Positions 27,981 to 38,355 of a stretch of DNA of 64,000 nt are shown in pieces. Every line of letters begins with the position of its first letter. The first letter of the stretch is position 1. A program made the position numbers and the translations under genes. The notes under the pieces were generated by a model. It was not told the DNA's origin. It saw nothing but the letters and a program-made list of their open reading frames with translations, and did not search any database. The DNA is from Acinetobacter oleivorans DR1 (lineage in GTDB: Bacteria > Pseudomonadota > Gammaproteobacteria > Pseudomonadales > Moraxellaceae), in NCBI RefSeq assembly GCF_000196795.1, contig NC_014259.1:744001-808000 (forward strand), in the 5' to 3' direction.

Positions 27981-28004
27981 ATAAGGCCACAGTTGTGGCC
28001 TTAT
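27981..28004. terminator. Bidirectional terminator between trmL and the repeat lipoprotein
   Basis: Perfect 10-bp stem ATAAGGCCAC/GTGGCCTTAT with a 4-base loop, T-rich on the plus side and A-rich (T-rich on minus) on the other. It serves the convergent genes trmL and 28019-29656. Confidence 0.85.
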
Positions 28005-28018
28005 TTGTTTTAGATGTC

Positions 28019-29656
<1,638 letters not shown>

Positions 29657-29757
29657 CACATGAACCCTTTTTTTATTAAAAATGTGAAAATTTAACATTT
29701 TTAAAATAGATCAATTATAATGCAGTTGTAAAGATCAAATTTGAAAAAAGGTTCAAC

Positions 29758-30948
29758 ATGGCAGCTTATAATCAAATTGAAATATTCGAACAAAGCCAAA
29801 AATGGTTTGACCAGTTGCCATTAGAATGGAAAAACTGGCTTGAAGAAAATTTAGAAAAAGGGTGTGGAATTGAACAATTAGTCGATGTATTAAAAGCAAA
29901 TGGATTTGAGCCAAGATTTGAAATGAATGATTTGAAATTTCAGATTTTATCGGATCATGATCAAGAGTGGATAATTGAACAAGTTTTAAATAAGGTCACG
30001 TCTGCGGAAATTATAAAAATATTAATAGAGCAGGGGCATGATGGTTTAAAAGTAAAAGAGTATTTAAATAATTTAGAAAATAATCAGTTATATAAGATTT
30101 TGAAGAAAAAGTATCATCAACTTAAAAAACGTGAATGGTTAATAGAAACTGTAGATCAATTGGCACAGCTAAACTCTGGCTATAGTGAAGAAATTCCTTC
30201 AATTACTGCTCCACAGTTCTCTAGCTTTATAAAAGATTACTATAGTCAACATCGTCCTGTAATTTTAAAAGAAGGAATAGAACATTGGCCAGCTTTGCAC
30301 AAATGGTCTCCGCAATATTTTGCTTCTAAATTTGGCCTTCATTCAGTTGAAGTTCAGATGAATAGAAATTTAGATGAACAGTTTGAAAGACATTCTCCAT
30401 CACTAAAACAGAAAATGAAGATGTCAGAATTTGTATCAAAAGTTATGTCAGTTGATGCCAGTAATGATTTTTATATGACTGCAAATAATGCGACCAACAG
30501 CCATCAGATGCTTCAAGAACTATTTTTAGATATAGGTGATTTTGCAGAAGGTTATTGTGACTTGGCTTTAAAAGATGAGCGTAGTTTTTTATGGTTTGGA
30601 CCTAAAGGAACATTTACGCCATTACATCATGATTTAACGAATAATATGTTGGTTCAAATTTATGGACGCAAAAAAGTAACTTTAATTCCTGCCTTGCAAG
30701 TTCCTCATCTATATAACGATCATTGGGTGTTTAGCGAATTAAGTAATGCAAAAAAAATTGATTTTGAAAAATATCCTTTGGCAAGATCAATCACTCCAGT
30801 GGAATGTATTTTGAATGCTGGGGAAGCTTTGTTTATACCAATTGGTTGGTGGCATAGTGTAGAAAGTTTAGATGTCTCAATCAGTATTTCTTTTACCCAT
30901 TTTAATGCGCCAAATCATTATGTTGATCGGTTTCCAAAAGAGGTCTAA
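29758..30948 (+). CDS. Cupin-like / JmjC-type Fe(II)-2-oxoglutarate oxygenase
   Basis: 396 residues, RBS AAAAGG. The N-terminal ~150 residues are helical and family-unknown. The C-terminal part is a Cupin_8/JmjC domain: RPVILKEGIEHWPALHKWS, FLWFGPKGTFTPLHHDLTNN (HxD metal ligands), IYGRKKVTLIPA, and ECILNAGEALFIPIGWWHSV with the distal His. Relatives hydroxylate residues of proteins or RNA, or small substrates. The substrate here is unknown. It is divergent from the repeat lipoprotein, with a 101-base gap. Confidence 0.85.
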   Translation: MAAYNQIEIFEQSQKWFDQLPLEWKNWLEENLEKGCGIEQLVDVLKANGFEPRFEMNDLKFQILSDHDQEWIIEQVLNKVTSAEIIKILIEQGHDGLKVKEYLNNLENNQLYKILKKKYHQLKKREWLIETVDQLAQLNSGYSEEIPSITAPQFSSFIKDYYSQHRPVILKEGIEHWPALHKWSPQYFASKFGLHSVEVQMNRNLDEQFERHSPSLKQKMKMSEFVSKVMSVDASNDFYMTANNATNSHQMLQELFLDIGDFAEGYCDLALKDERSFLWFGPKGTFTPLHHDLTNNMLVQIYGRKKVTLIPALQVPHLYNDHWVFSELSNAKKIDFEKYPLARSITPVECILNAGEALFIPIGWWHSVESLDVSISISFTHFNAPNHYVDRFPKEV

Positions 30949-31033
30949 GAATGAAAATTGCATCTTAAACCGTTCAGTGTGACAATTGCTCGGCCCATAC
31001 TGTTTTTCAAATATGAAGGAAAATTGTTACCCT

Positions 31034-31843
31034 ATGACCACACTCCAAACGAACAATGCAGAACTTAATCAGAAGCAGGTATTAATGTTAATGGAATACC
31101 TGACGCAATGGTTAATTCGTTCAGGAGTGGGATATAACGACTTTGTGACTGCTTTGAAACCTGTTTTCTATCAACAGGCTTTAACTGAGCTAGAGCGTAT
31201 AGAACAAAAGCCAACTGATTCAGCGGTCAGTTTACTTTCAGGGTTACATCGCAAAGATGTGAATGCCTTTAAAAAGGCGATGCAGGCTGGGCAGCCTTTA
31301 ACAGAAGCAAAAGTAGCAGAGCCCGTAAGTGTTCCTGCTCGGGTGATTGGCTTGTGGCTTGCAGAGGGATTGGCAGAAAAAATTCCTTTTATTAGCGAAG
31401 ATCAGATTAGCTTTGAAAGTTTGGTAAAGAAAGTTTCAACTGAAAAACACCCAAGATCTATTTTGAATGAACTTGAGCGTCTGAACATTGTGAAAGAACA
31501 AGATGGCCTTGTGGTGTTGCAGCAGCGTAGTTTTATGCCTGATGTTGAGCAATTCGAAGTTCGAAAATTATTAACGAATAACTTAGAGGCACATTTAGCT
31601 GCTGGAGTTCATAATTTATTTCAACCAGAAAAAGAACCCTATTTAGAACAAGCAATTTTTGCTGATGAACTAACAGATGAATCGATCACTTTACTTAAAG
31701 AAGCAAGTTTACGCTTGTGGGAAGATCTATCATTACAAGTACTCAAGTTAGCCATTGAACGTTGTGCACTCGATGAAGGAAAAGAGGGTGCAACCAAAAT
31801 TTTCCGTTTCGGAGCTTATCAATATGATGAAAATAACTTATAA
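31034..31843 (+). CDS. DUF6502-like protein
   Basis: 269 residues from ATG 31034 (AAGGAAAA upstream; earlier in-frame ATGs at 30986 and 31013 lack a good site). It begins with a helical segment (VLMLMEYLTQWLIRSGVGYNDFVTALKPVF). A region that looks like a winged helix follows (PRSILNELERLNIVKEQDGLVVL). The rest is helical. This matches, as far as I can tell, the DUF6502 family of unknown function, which looks like a DNA-binding regulator. Its 3' end overlaps the lipoprotein gene by 20 bases, implying coupled translation. Confidence 0.7.
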   Translation: MTTLQTNNAELNQKQVLMLMEYLTQWLIRSGVGYNDFVTALKPVFYQQALTELERIEQKPTDSAVSLLSGLHRKDVNAFKKAMQAGQPLTEAKVAEPVSVPARVIGLWLAEGLAEKIPFISEDQISFESLVKKVSTEKHPRSILNELERLNIVKEQDGLVVLQQRSFMPDVEQFEVRKLLTNNLEAHLAAGVHNLFQPEKEPYLEQAIFADELTDESITLLKEASLRLWEDLSLQVLKLAIERCALDEGKEGATKIFRFGAYQYDENNL

Positions 31844-32492
31844 AAAATTAATAATATCCATGAGTTTCATTTTGATGGGTGGTCTTTTGACTGCTTGTGG
31901 AGAGGATTTATTCGCGGGTGGTGCCAGTTTAGGTGGATCGGGAAATCCGACTAAACCCGGTAAACCAGGTGATTATGAAACACCTGCCGATGGTGAGAAA
32001 GGTGACTCAAAAGATAATGAAATCTGGTTACCTGCGCCTGTTGAAGATGACTGTAATGGCTTGCATCGTAAATTACAGTTCCTGAATAATGTAACGCGTG
32101 AACCCATCGAAAAAGAAACAGTTTTTAAATATGCACAGCAGTTAACTTTAAATGGCACAATTGCATTGCAGATTACTCAAACTAATAAGGGATTAGAGAA
32201 AATACAAGAACGACAACCTGCATGTTATGTGCCTTTAGAACTCTATTTATTTGGAAATACTAAACGTTCTTATCCAGAAAATGAGTGTAAAGAGACTCAA
32301 ACTTACGAATATCAGCCTAATGAAACCAAAACTTTCATTGTCAATTATCCTGCATTTGAAGTCATGAATGGTACTTGGAAATATGGTCTAGAAAGCATCT
32401 ATTTGAAAAATGAGCAGGAGTTAAAACAATGCGAACCTTTAACTATTCAATTTAAAATAAGTGTGCCACCTGAACCGATTAAAATTAATTAA
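31824..32492 (+). CDS. Putative lipoprotein coupled to the DUF6502-like gene
   Basis: 222 residues from ATG 31824 (GGAG at 31811-31814), starting inside the previous gene. It has a lipoprotein signal with lipobox LLTAC. After a Gly/Pro/Lys-rich low-complexity linker (GGSGNPTKPGKPGDYETPAD) comes a domain with four or more cysteines (EDDCNG, PACYVP, NECKET, LKQCEP) that could form disulfides in the periplasm. No family is recognised. The overlap with the DUF6502-like gene suggests they act together, perhaps in envelope sensing, but this is inference. Confidence 0.75.
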   Translation: MMKITYKKLIISMSFILMGGLLTACGEDLFAGGASLGGSGNPTKPGKPGDYETPADGEKGDSKDNEIWLPAPVEDDCNGLHRKLQFLNNVTREPIEKETVFKYAQQLTLNGTIALQITQTNKGLEKIQERQPACYVPLELYLFGNTKRSYPENECKETQTYEYQPNETKTFIVNYPAFEVMNGTWKYGLESIYLKNEQELKQCEPLTIQFKISVPPEPIKIN

Positions 32493-32563
32493 GTTGAGCG
32501 GCTTTTAAGCTAAGAAAAAAGCCTAATCGATCAAGTTCAATAAAATTTTAAAGGATTCTTGGG

Positions 32564-32944
32564 TTAAGCTTGCTCTAGCACTTTTTCATCATAAGTCATT
32601 TGAGCTGCTAAAACTTGCTCAATATTGGTTTCGGCCCATTCCTTTAATTGGAATGCCATTGAAGCTACATTTTGCCCTAAAGCGGTAAGTGAGTAATCAA
32701 CACGAATTGGGGATGTATTCTGAATTTTACGCTCAATAAAACCGTCTCTCTCCAGCATTTTTAACTTCTGTGATAAGACTTTAGGGGAGATACCTTGAAT
32801 ATTCTTTTTGAGCAAATTGAAGTGCTGAGTTTCTTCCTCAAGAACATTTAAAATCAATAAAACCCATTTATCTGCAATTTTTTCAAAAAATAAACGAGCA
32901 GGGCAATGTTGTTGAAAAATATTATATTTTAGACATTCATTCAT
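32564..32944 (-). CDS. HxlR-family transcriptional regulator
   Basis: 126 residues, MarR-like winged helix of the HxlR family: CPARLFFEKIADKWVLLILN, then ISPKVLSQKLKMLERDGFIERK and DYSLTALG. The cysteine just before the HTH (HCPA) is the position used for redox or electrophile sensing in HypR/QorR-type members. It is divergent from the flavodoxin-like reductase at 33061, a usual arrangement for quinone- or electrophile-responsive regulation. An operator-like palindrome lies between them. Confidence 0.9.
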   Translation of the reverse strand: MNECLKYNIFQQHCPARLFFEKIADKWVLLILNVLEEETQHFNLLKKNIQGISPKVLSQKLKMLERDGFIERKIQNTSPIRVDYSLTALGQNVASMAFQLKEWAETNIEQVLAAQMTYDEKVLEQA

Positions 32945-32977
32945 ACCATTTACCTATAATTTCTTGAAAAATTACCC

Positions 32978-33026
32978 TAGTTACCAACTAGTAACTAATT
33001 GACACCTAGTTTCTAAAATATATCAT
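32978..33026 (+). promoter_or_regulatory. HxlR-type operator and promoter for the flavodoxin-like gene
   Basis: Perfect inverted repeat TAGTTAC-N6-GTAACTA (32978-32997), directly followed by consensus -35 TTGACA (32999-33004) and -10 TATCAT (33021-33026, 16-base spacer). A further CTAGTT half-site lies inside the spacer. Repressor binding would block the -35 box. Binding by the 32564-32944 product is inferred. Confidence 0.6.
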
Positions 33027-33060
33027 AAAGTGGAATTTAATAAAACAAAGGTTTGCTCCC

Positions 33061-33621
33061 ATGTCTAACTCTAATATCGCGGTTGTATATTTCTCTGGTT
33101 ATGGCCACACTAAAGTCGTGGCTGAAACGTTTGCAAACGAAATTAATGCTCAGCTCATCCAAATTGATCAAGAGGGAAATATTACTGATCAAGATTGGCA
33201 GACATTAAATGATGCGAAGGGGATTGTTTTTGGTGCGCCTACTTATATGGGTACAGCGCCATGGCAGTTTAAAAAGTTTGCTGATGCAACTTCAAAAGTG
33301 TGGTTTACACGTGGTTGGCAAGATAAAGTATTTGCAGGTTTTACAAACAGTGCGAGCTTAAATGGTGATAAGCAAGTAACTCTTATTCAACTGCAAACTT
33401 TAGCATCACAGCATGGTGGCATTTGGGTGAGTCTTGGTTTATTGCCAGCAAATACGAAAGATGCAACACGTGAAGATGTAAACAACTTAGGTGGTTCGGT
33501 AGGGCTTTTAGTTCAATCTCCTTCGGATGCAAGTGTGGAAGAGGTTCCGACAGGTGATCTTGAAACAGCAAAACTTTATGCTCAACGTGTACAAGGCATT
33601 GTAAATAAAATTTTTGGTTAA
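33061..33621 (+). CDS. Flavodoxin family protein (WrbA-like NAD(P)H:quinone reductase)
   Basis: 186 residues. Flavodoxin fold with VVYFSGYGHTKVVAETFA at the FMN phosphate loop, GIVFGAPTYMGTAPWQFKKF matching the WrbA pattern, and GLLPANTKDATREDVNNLGG. It probably performs two-electron reduction of quinones or nitro compounds with NAD(P)H, avoiding semiquinone formation. It is controlled by the divergent HxlR regulator. A terminator follows directly. Confidence 0.88.
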   Translation: MSNSNIAVVYFSGYGHTKVVAETFANEINAQLIQIDQEGNITDQDWQTLNDAKGIVFGAPTYMGTAPWQFKKFADATSKVWFTRGWQDKVFAGFTNSASLNGDKQVTLIQLQTLASQHGGIWVSLGLLPANTKDATREDVNNLGGSVGLLVQSPSDASVEEVPTGDLETAKLYAQRVQGIVNKIFG

Positions 33622-33636
33622 TTTGACCATAAAAAA

Positions 33637-33658
33637 GGCGCTTTAAGCGCCTTTTTTA
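33637..33658. terminator. Bidirectional terminator
   Basis: Palindrome GGCGCTT-T-AAGCGCC (33637-33651) flanked by A6 and T6. It ends the flavodoxin gene on the plus strand and the APC permease gene on the minus strand. Confidence 0.88.
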
Positions 33659-35059
33659 TTACTCATGTTCATTATGCTGTGGAGCATTATATTTAAAGCC
33701 TTTGGTTTTATAGGCCAAATAACCTACACCAATAACGGCCCAAGCTAAGCCAATTTGTAAGGCAAGCTTATCAATCTCTAACCACATCATAAACACACTG
33801 GCAAAACCAAGTGTTGGTATAGCAATATAATTAATGATGTCTTTAAGCGTTTTATTCTTGCCGTCTCTTAATGCATAGCGAGAAACTACAGAGAAGTTAA
33901 CAAAACTAAAAGCAGTTAAAGCACCAAAACTAATCAAGTTAACAATATGTTCAAGATCTAGAAAACCAGCAGATAAAGCAACCACACCAACAATAAGAAT
34001 GTTGTAAGTTGGAGTATGCAATTTTGGACTGATATGACCAAATAATTTCTTGTTGATGACCCCATCGCGCCCCATCACATACATTAAGCGTGATACACCC
34101 GCATGTGCAGAAATACCTGATGCCATCACAGCGACTACAGCAAAATATAAAACCAAAGTTTTAAACATCAAACTACCAATCGCAGCGACCATCACAGGTT
34201 GTGATTCATCTAAAGGATTGAAGTAAGTGTTTGGATTGCTTGGGAAATATAATTGGATGAAGTAAGTACTTACAATGAAAATAATACCTGCAAGTAATGC
34301 TGTAGAAAAAATAGCTTTTGGTAGCGTTTTTTCTGCATCTTTTGTTTCTTCAGCAAGAGACGATAAGGCATCAAATCCGGTAAAAGAGAAGCAGAGTACG
34401 GTCGCGCCAGCAATTAAAGAACTGACAGATGTCATATCGTTCCAAAAAGGAGTTAATGACCACAATGCTGCTTTATCTGGATTTAAAGTTCCATCTGCAT
34501 ATACACCTTGAGTAAGTAAGATATATACTTGATAAACAAAATAAAAAATTACGCCAAGCTGAATAACAACAATCGTACTGTTAAAACGTGCAACGAACCG
34601 TGCACCAAATAAATTAATAACAGTCATGAGCGTTGTTAAACCAATTACCCATAACCAGTTATTTACTTCTGGAAAAAGAGCTCTTAGATAAATATCTGCC
34701 AAGATAATATTAACAAGCGGTGACAGTAGATAGTCTAACCAAGAAGACCAACCCACCATAAAGCCAACATTAGGATGAATTGATTTTTGAGCATACGTAT
34801 AGGCCGACCCAGAAGAAGGGTAGCGCTTAATCATATGTCCATAACTGATCGATGTTAATAAGATTGCGACTAATGCAAAAATGTAGGAAGTTGGTACATG
34901 ACCACCACTTCGTTCTGACACTAAACCAAAAGTATCAAATAACGTTAATGGCTGAATATAAGCTAAACCAATAATAACAATATGCCAAAGTACAAGATTC
35001 TTTTGAAGCTTGCCTGTTGGTTTAGTCCCAGATAAATTTGTCAACGGCGTTATCCTCAT
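33659..35059 (-). CDS. APC-superfamily amino acid permease
   Basis: 466 residues with 12 predicted membrane segments. The first helices read LVLWHIVIIGLAYIQPLTLFD and SYTYAQKSIHPNVGFMVGWSSW, typical of the amino acid-polyamine-organocation family (PuuP/YhdG-like). The later FSFTGFDALSSLAEET helix carries the substrate-binding Glu/Asp region. Substrate unknown; amino acid or polyamine uptake is likely. The ATG at 35059 has no clear Shine-Dalgarno, whereas a TTG at 35044 has GAGGAT correctly spaced and may be the true start. Confidence 0.88.
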   Translation of the reverse strand: MRITPLTNLSGTKPTGKLQKNLVLWHIVIIGLAYIQPLTLFDTFGLVSERSGGHVPTSYIFALVAILLTSISYGHMIKRYPSSGSAYTYAQKSIHPNVGFMVGWSSWLDYLLSPLVNIILADIYLRALFPEVNNWLWVIGLTTLMTVINLFGARFVARFNSTIVVIQLGVIFYFVYQVYILLTQGVYADGTLNPDKAALWSLTPFWNDMTSVSSLIAGATVLCFSFTGFDALSSLAEETKDAEKTLPKAIFSTALLAGIIFIVSTYFIQLYFPSNPNTYFNPLDESQPVMVAAIGSLMFKTLVLYFAVVAVMASGISAHAGVSRLMYVMGRDGVINKKLFGHISPKLHTPTYNILIVGVVALSAGFLDLEHIVNLISFGALTAFSFVNFSVVSRYALRDGKNKTLKDIINYIAIPTLGFASVFMMWLEIDKLALQIGLAWAVIGVGYLAYKTKGFKYNAPQHNEHE

Positions 35060-35247
35060 AATCGTTGATCAAGGATCAGCTTGGTGTTAAGGATCGTTTG
35101 AGACGAACGATCCCCCCTACAGAAAAAGATAAAGTGCGCCAATCTATCCTAAATTGATATAAATTGTCAGTACTTTCATCTATTTTTTAGCAATTTTTTT
35201 GCCATATGTTTCAAATAAAATAATCAATAAAAATGCTTAGTGATAAA

Positions 35248-35280
35248 AAAGGTCTGATTCAATATATAAATCAGACCTTT
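35248..35280 (-). terminator. Terminator of the alcohol dehydrogenase operon
   Basis: AAAGGTCTGATT (35248-35259) pairs perfectly with AATCAGACCTTT (35269-35280). On the minus strand it is followed by TTTTTT. It lies just downstream of the iron-dependent alcohol dehydrogenase. Confidence 0.88.
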
Positions 35281-35310
35281 ATGGAGTTTCTTGGAGTTTA
35301 ACTTATCGAA

Positions 35311-36495
35311 TTACCAAGCTTTTTCTAAGATATCTCGGATATCTTTTAAGCTTGCTTCTTTCGGGTTGTAAATAATTGAGCCATCATTTAGTGCTTTTTC
35401 TGCAACTTCATCAAGCTGAGCTTCAGTTACTTTACCTGTTTCACGTAGAGTGCGTGGTAACTTTGTTAAAGTAAATAGGCGATCACGCATTGCTAAGATA
35501 GTCGTAATTGCTCTATCTGCACGCTGGGTTGCAGGCGTTTGTGCATAAATATCTGCACCAGCAAGTGGTAATAGTAACTCACCAATTTTCTGACCATTTA
35601 CTTGTTTATTATATTCAAGTACATAAGGTAAGAATAAATTCATGCATAGACCGTGGGGTAGATGAGCAACAGCACCTAAAGCATGTCCTAAAGAGTGAAC
35701 TAAGCCGACCATTGAATTAGAAAATGCAATACCCGCCATTGTTGAAGCTTGAGCTAACTCTAAGCGGCCTTGTGAGTCATTTGGGTTTTCTAAGACATTA
35801 AAGAGATTTTCACTAATCTTTTTAATTCCGGCACTTGCATAAGCATCGCTCAATGGATTGGCAGCCATACATGTATAGGCTTCAACACAATGCGTTAATG
35901 CATCCATACCAGTCATTGCAGTTAAATGAGGCGGTAATGTAAGCGTCATGCGTGGATCTAAAATCGCTGCATGTGGCATTAAATAATAAGAAGCAAATGC
36001 TAACTTAACATTCTTTTGAGTATCTGAAACCACTGCAACCATGGTTACTTCAGAACCAGTGCCAGAAGTTGTTGGAATCACAAAAAATGGTTTTAATGGC
36101 TTCGGTAGGTTATGAGCACCTGCATATTGCAATAAGTCATTTCCACCTTCAGAAACTAAAATATTAGTTGCTTTAGAAGTGTCTATGACTGAGCCACCAC
36201 CTACAGCAATGATCGCATCACATTTGTTTGCTCGATAAGCTTCTGCTGCAAGGCGAACGACCTCTAAACTCGAGTCGGGTGGTACATCATCAAAAACATG
36301 GCCAATGACAGCATCAGTTGTACTAAATGCAGCCTCAATCGGATTTAATAAGCCATTTGCGCGTACACCCTTATCGGTAATGATAAGAGGGCGTTTTGCA
36401 CCTAAAGTTGCAAGCTCAAACGGAATATGTTCTAGCGCAGCATTACCAGCAATGACTTTTACAGGACAAAAGAATTCGTAATATGGTTTGGCCAT
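35311..36495 (-). CDS. Iron-containing (group III) alcohol dehydrogenase
   Basis: 394 residues. Cofactor site AIIAVGGGSVIDTSKA, then PTTSGTGSEVT. Metal ligands lie in TGMDALTHCVEAY (Asp, His) and HSLGHALGAVAHLPHG (two His). Members use Fe2+ and NAD(P) to interconvert alcohols and aldehydes; the substrate is unknown. RBS GGAG lies in the tail of the preceding SCP2-like gene, 1 base upstream of this gene, so the two form an operon. Complete. Confidence 0.93.
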   Translation of the reverse strand: MAKPYYEFFCPVKVIAGNAALEHIPFELATLGAKRPLIITDKGVRANGLLNPIEAAFSTTDAVIGHVFDDVPPDSSLEVVRLAAEAYRANKCDAIIAVGGGSVIDTSKATNILVSEGGNDLLQYAGAHNLPKPLKPFFVIPTTSGTGSEVTMVAVVSDTQKNVKLAFASYYLMPHAAILDPRMTLTLPPHLTAMTGMDALTHCVEAYTCMAANPLSDAYASAGIKKISENLFNVLENPNDSQGRLELAQASTMAGIAFSNSMVGLVHSLGHALGAVAHLPHGLCMNLFLPYVLEYNKQVNGQKIGELLLPLAGADIYAQTPATQRADRAITTILAMRDRLFTLTKLPRTLRETGKVTEAQLDEVAEKALNDGSIIYNPKEASLKDIRDILEKAW

Positions 36496-36496
36496 G

Positions 36497-37030
36497 TTAT
36501 GCGCTCCGCTTGAAATAGGACTTGGCTACTTTTAGGTAAATATTTGCAGCCTCGTTGAATTTTTCTTTTAGGCTAAGTTCGGTTGGGTATTCTTTGACTG
36601 CTAGTGAAGCAACCAATTTAGGTAAAATAAGGGCTTCCATTTTATTTAGGCAGCGTACTAAGCGGATAGCAGCAGATACATCACCATCGGCAATCATTCG
36701 GTCATTGGCAAATGCTTGAGCAGTACTTTCTTGAAAAGAAAACACCAAAAAGGCATGAGTGACGTGTTTGAATGTAATCGTTAAGTCTGGTTTTCTTTCA
36801 GCTCTTTGAAGTAGTTCTAACTGTTTGTCTTCTGTCACTCGAGCAAAAAATGCTGGTCCATTCGGGAAAACATTCATTGAAAGTACAAAGTGAACAGGAA
36901 ACTTAGATACTTCCTCTTGTATTTCAGTGTCCACTTGACTTGCCATGACCAAGCCACGACCAATAACATCCATCATGAGCTTAACGTAGGCAAGTTGCAG
37001 AGTCGGCTTTACCGCTTTTGTTGAAATCAC
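36497..37030 (-). CDS. SCP2-like sterol/lipid-binding fold protein
   Basis: 177 residues from a GTG start with AAGGG upstream. It shows the SCP2 pattern: strands FPVHFVLSMNVFPNGPAFFARV and KPDLTITFKHVTHAFLVF, then ANDRMIADGDVSAAIRLVRCL. SCP2 domains hold fatty acyl or sterol ligands in a hydrophobic tunnel. It is placed directly before the iron alcohol dehydrogenase with 1 base between, so it may carry or present a hydrophobic alcohol or aldehyde to that enzyme. That link is inference. Confidence 0.7.
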   Translation of the reverse strand: MISTKAVKPTLQLAYVKLMMDVIGRGLVMASQVDTEIQEEVSKFPVHFVLSMNVFPNGPAFFARVTEDKQLELLQRAERKPDLTITFKHVTHAFLVFSFQESTAQAFANDRMIADGDVSAAIRLVRCLNKMEALILPKLVASLAVKEYPTELSLKEKFNEAANIYLKVAKSYFKRSA

Positions 37031-37111
37031 TCGCGTATCCCTTGTTAAAATTATGCGAAAGCAAATTTAGAGTAATTACTCTAATCCATTTTTATTTCAT
37101 CGCAAAGCGAT

Positions 37112-37765
37112 TTATTCATATTTGACTTTAGGGTCATTAAAGTACCCAGTACTATTAATATACTCAATAAAGTCCTGACAAAGTTGACCAAATGATGGAT
37201 AAGGAGTCACTAAATCTTGTATACGTACCATTTCTAAGCCTGCATAGCCGCAAGGGTTGATGGTCTGGAATCCATCTAAGGCACAGTCTAAGTTTAATGC
37301 TAATCCATGATAACTACGACCACGACGAATTTTAAAACCTAAAGAACCAATCTTACGACCATCTACATATACTCCAGGTGCATCGGGCTTGGCATAAGCT
37401 TCAATTCCATATTTTTTTAAAACATCTATCATGAATTGTTCAGCAAAACTGACCAAAGTACGTACGTTCCATTTTAGCCGATTAAGATCAAACATGAAGT
37501 AAGCAACAAGCTGACCAGGCCCATGCCAAGTCACTTGCCCGCCACGATCAGTTTGTACGACTGGAATATTTGATGAAATTAGGATGTGTTCTGGTTTACC
37601 AGCTTGACCTTGTGTTAAGACATTATGATGTTGAAGTAACCATAACTCATCAGGCGTATCTTGATCACGCTCGTTTGTTAAGAGTTTCATGGTTTCAAAC
37701 TTGCTTTGATAATCTTGTAAATCGTTCCATTGGCGAATGATCAAGTTAGGTTTATCAAGGCTCAT
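37112..37765 (-). CDS. lipB: Octanoyltransferase LipB
   Basis: 217 residues from ATG 37765; a GTG one codon earlier is possible. Signatures: RGGQVTWHGPGQLVAYFMFD, the catalytic Lys in GSLGFKIRRGRSYHG and the catalytic Cys in INPCGYAGLEM. It transfers octanoyl from acyl-carrier protein to lipoyl domains. One likely client, the sucB E2 protein, lies in this window. DUF493 lies upstream as in E. coli ybeD-lipB; lipA is not adjacent here. Confidence 0.95.
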   Translation of the reverse strand: MSLDKPNLIIRQWNDLQDYQSKFETMKLLTNERDQDTPDELWLLQHHNVLTQGQAGKPEHILISSNIPVVQTDRGGQVTWHGPGQLVAYFMFDLNRLKWNVRTLVSFAEQFMIDVLKKYGIEAYAKPDAPGVYVDGRKIGSLGFKIRRGRSYHGLALNLDCALDGFQTINPCGYAGLEMVRIQDLVTPYPSFGQLCQDFIEYINSTGYFNDPKVKYE

Positions 37766-37920
37766 CACAATATTTTCCTATAAGTTGGTTTCTGCGGCAC
37801 CCAGTTAATATCTGCAAGATAGAAGCCGAAAACCCTGTAATTTTAAAGGATTTTATAATAGGGTTTCTAAATATTTGTATTGTTTTTTCACTGTTTGATA
37901 GCTTAAAAATTTCTCAAAAA

Positions 37921-37953
37921 AATACCACAGTAAGAGTGTCTGACTGTGGTATT
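37921..37953 (-). terminator. Terminator of the DUF493 gene
   Basis: AATACCACAGT (37921-37931) pairs with ACTGTGGTATT (37943-37953). On the minus strand it is followed by TTTTTT. It separates the DUF493 gene from lipB, so lipB needs its own promoter. Confidence 0.85.
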
Positions 37954-37970
37954 GATTGAAGAACTTAAAA

Positions 37971-38258
37971 TTAAAGCGCAGTTCTAATCTGCGGGCAAGC
38001 AGCTAAGTCAGCATAAAGTGCATGAACTTGTTCTAATTCTTCAAAGCGCAATTGTGCTGTTAAAGAATGATACTTGCCGGTGCGAGATTCTTGAACTTTT
38101 AATGTTGAGTGGTCGAAGTCTGGGAAATGTTTCACCAAAATATCGACTACAGCAACACGTAATTCTTCACCCGCATCGCCAATAAGTTTAATTGGATAAT
38201 CCATCGGAAATACCCAAAGATGTTCTTGTAGTTCGCGAGATGGAGTGCGGTCTAACAT
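37971..38258 (-). CDS. YbeD/DUF493 family protein
   Basis: 95 residues, the family's usual length. Core: FPMDYPIKLIGDAGEELRVAV near residue 17, HFPDFDHSTLKVQESRTGKY, and a final QLRFEELEQVHALYADL helix. ACT-like fold thought to act as a small regulatory domain. The conserved neighbourhood with lipB is seen across gammaproteobacteria. RBS GAGGTAA. Confidence 0.92.
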   Translation of the reverse strand: MLDRTPSRELQEHLWVFPMDYPIKLIGDAGEELRVAVVDILVKHFPDFDHSTLKVQESRTGKYHSLTAQLRFEELEQVHALYADLAACPQIRTAL

Positions 38259-38276
38259 AAGTTACCTCATGATTTG

Positions 38277-38302
38277 AAACGCCTGCATTATCGCAGGCGT
38301 TT
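38277..38302 (-). terminator. Terminator of rpoD
   Basis: Perfect 10-bp stem AAACGCCTGC/GCAGGCGTTT with a 6-base loop just downstream of rpoD on the minus strand. The T-tract is short. Confidence 0.75.
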
Positions 38303-38355
38303 ATAGCTCTTTCTATTAAATGGGGCTTGGTTTTGAAATTTCAAGCCTTCAAAAC

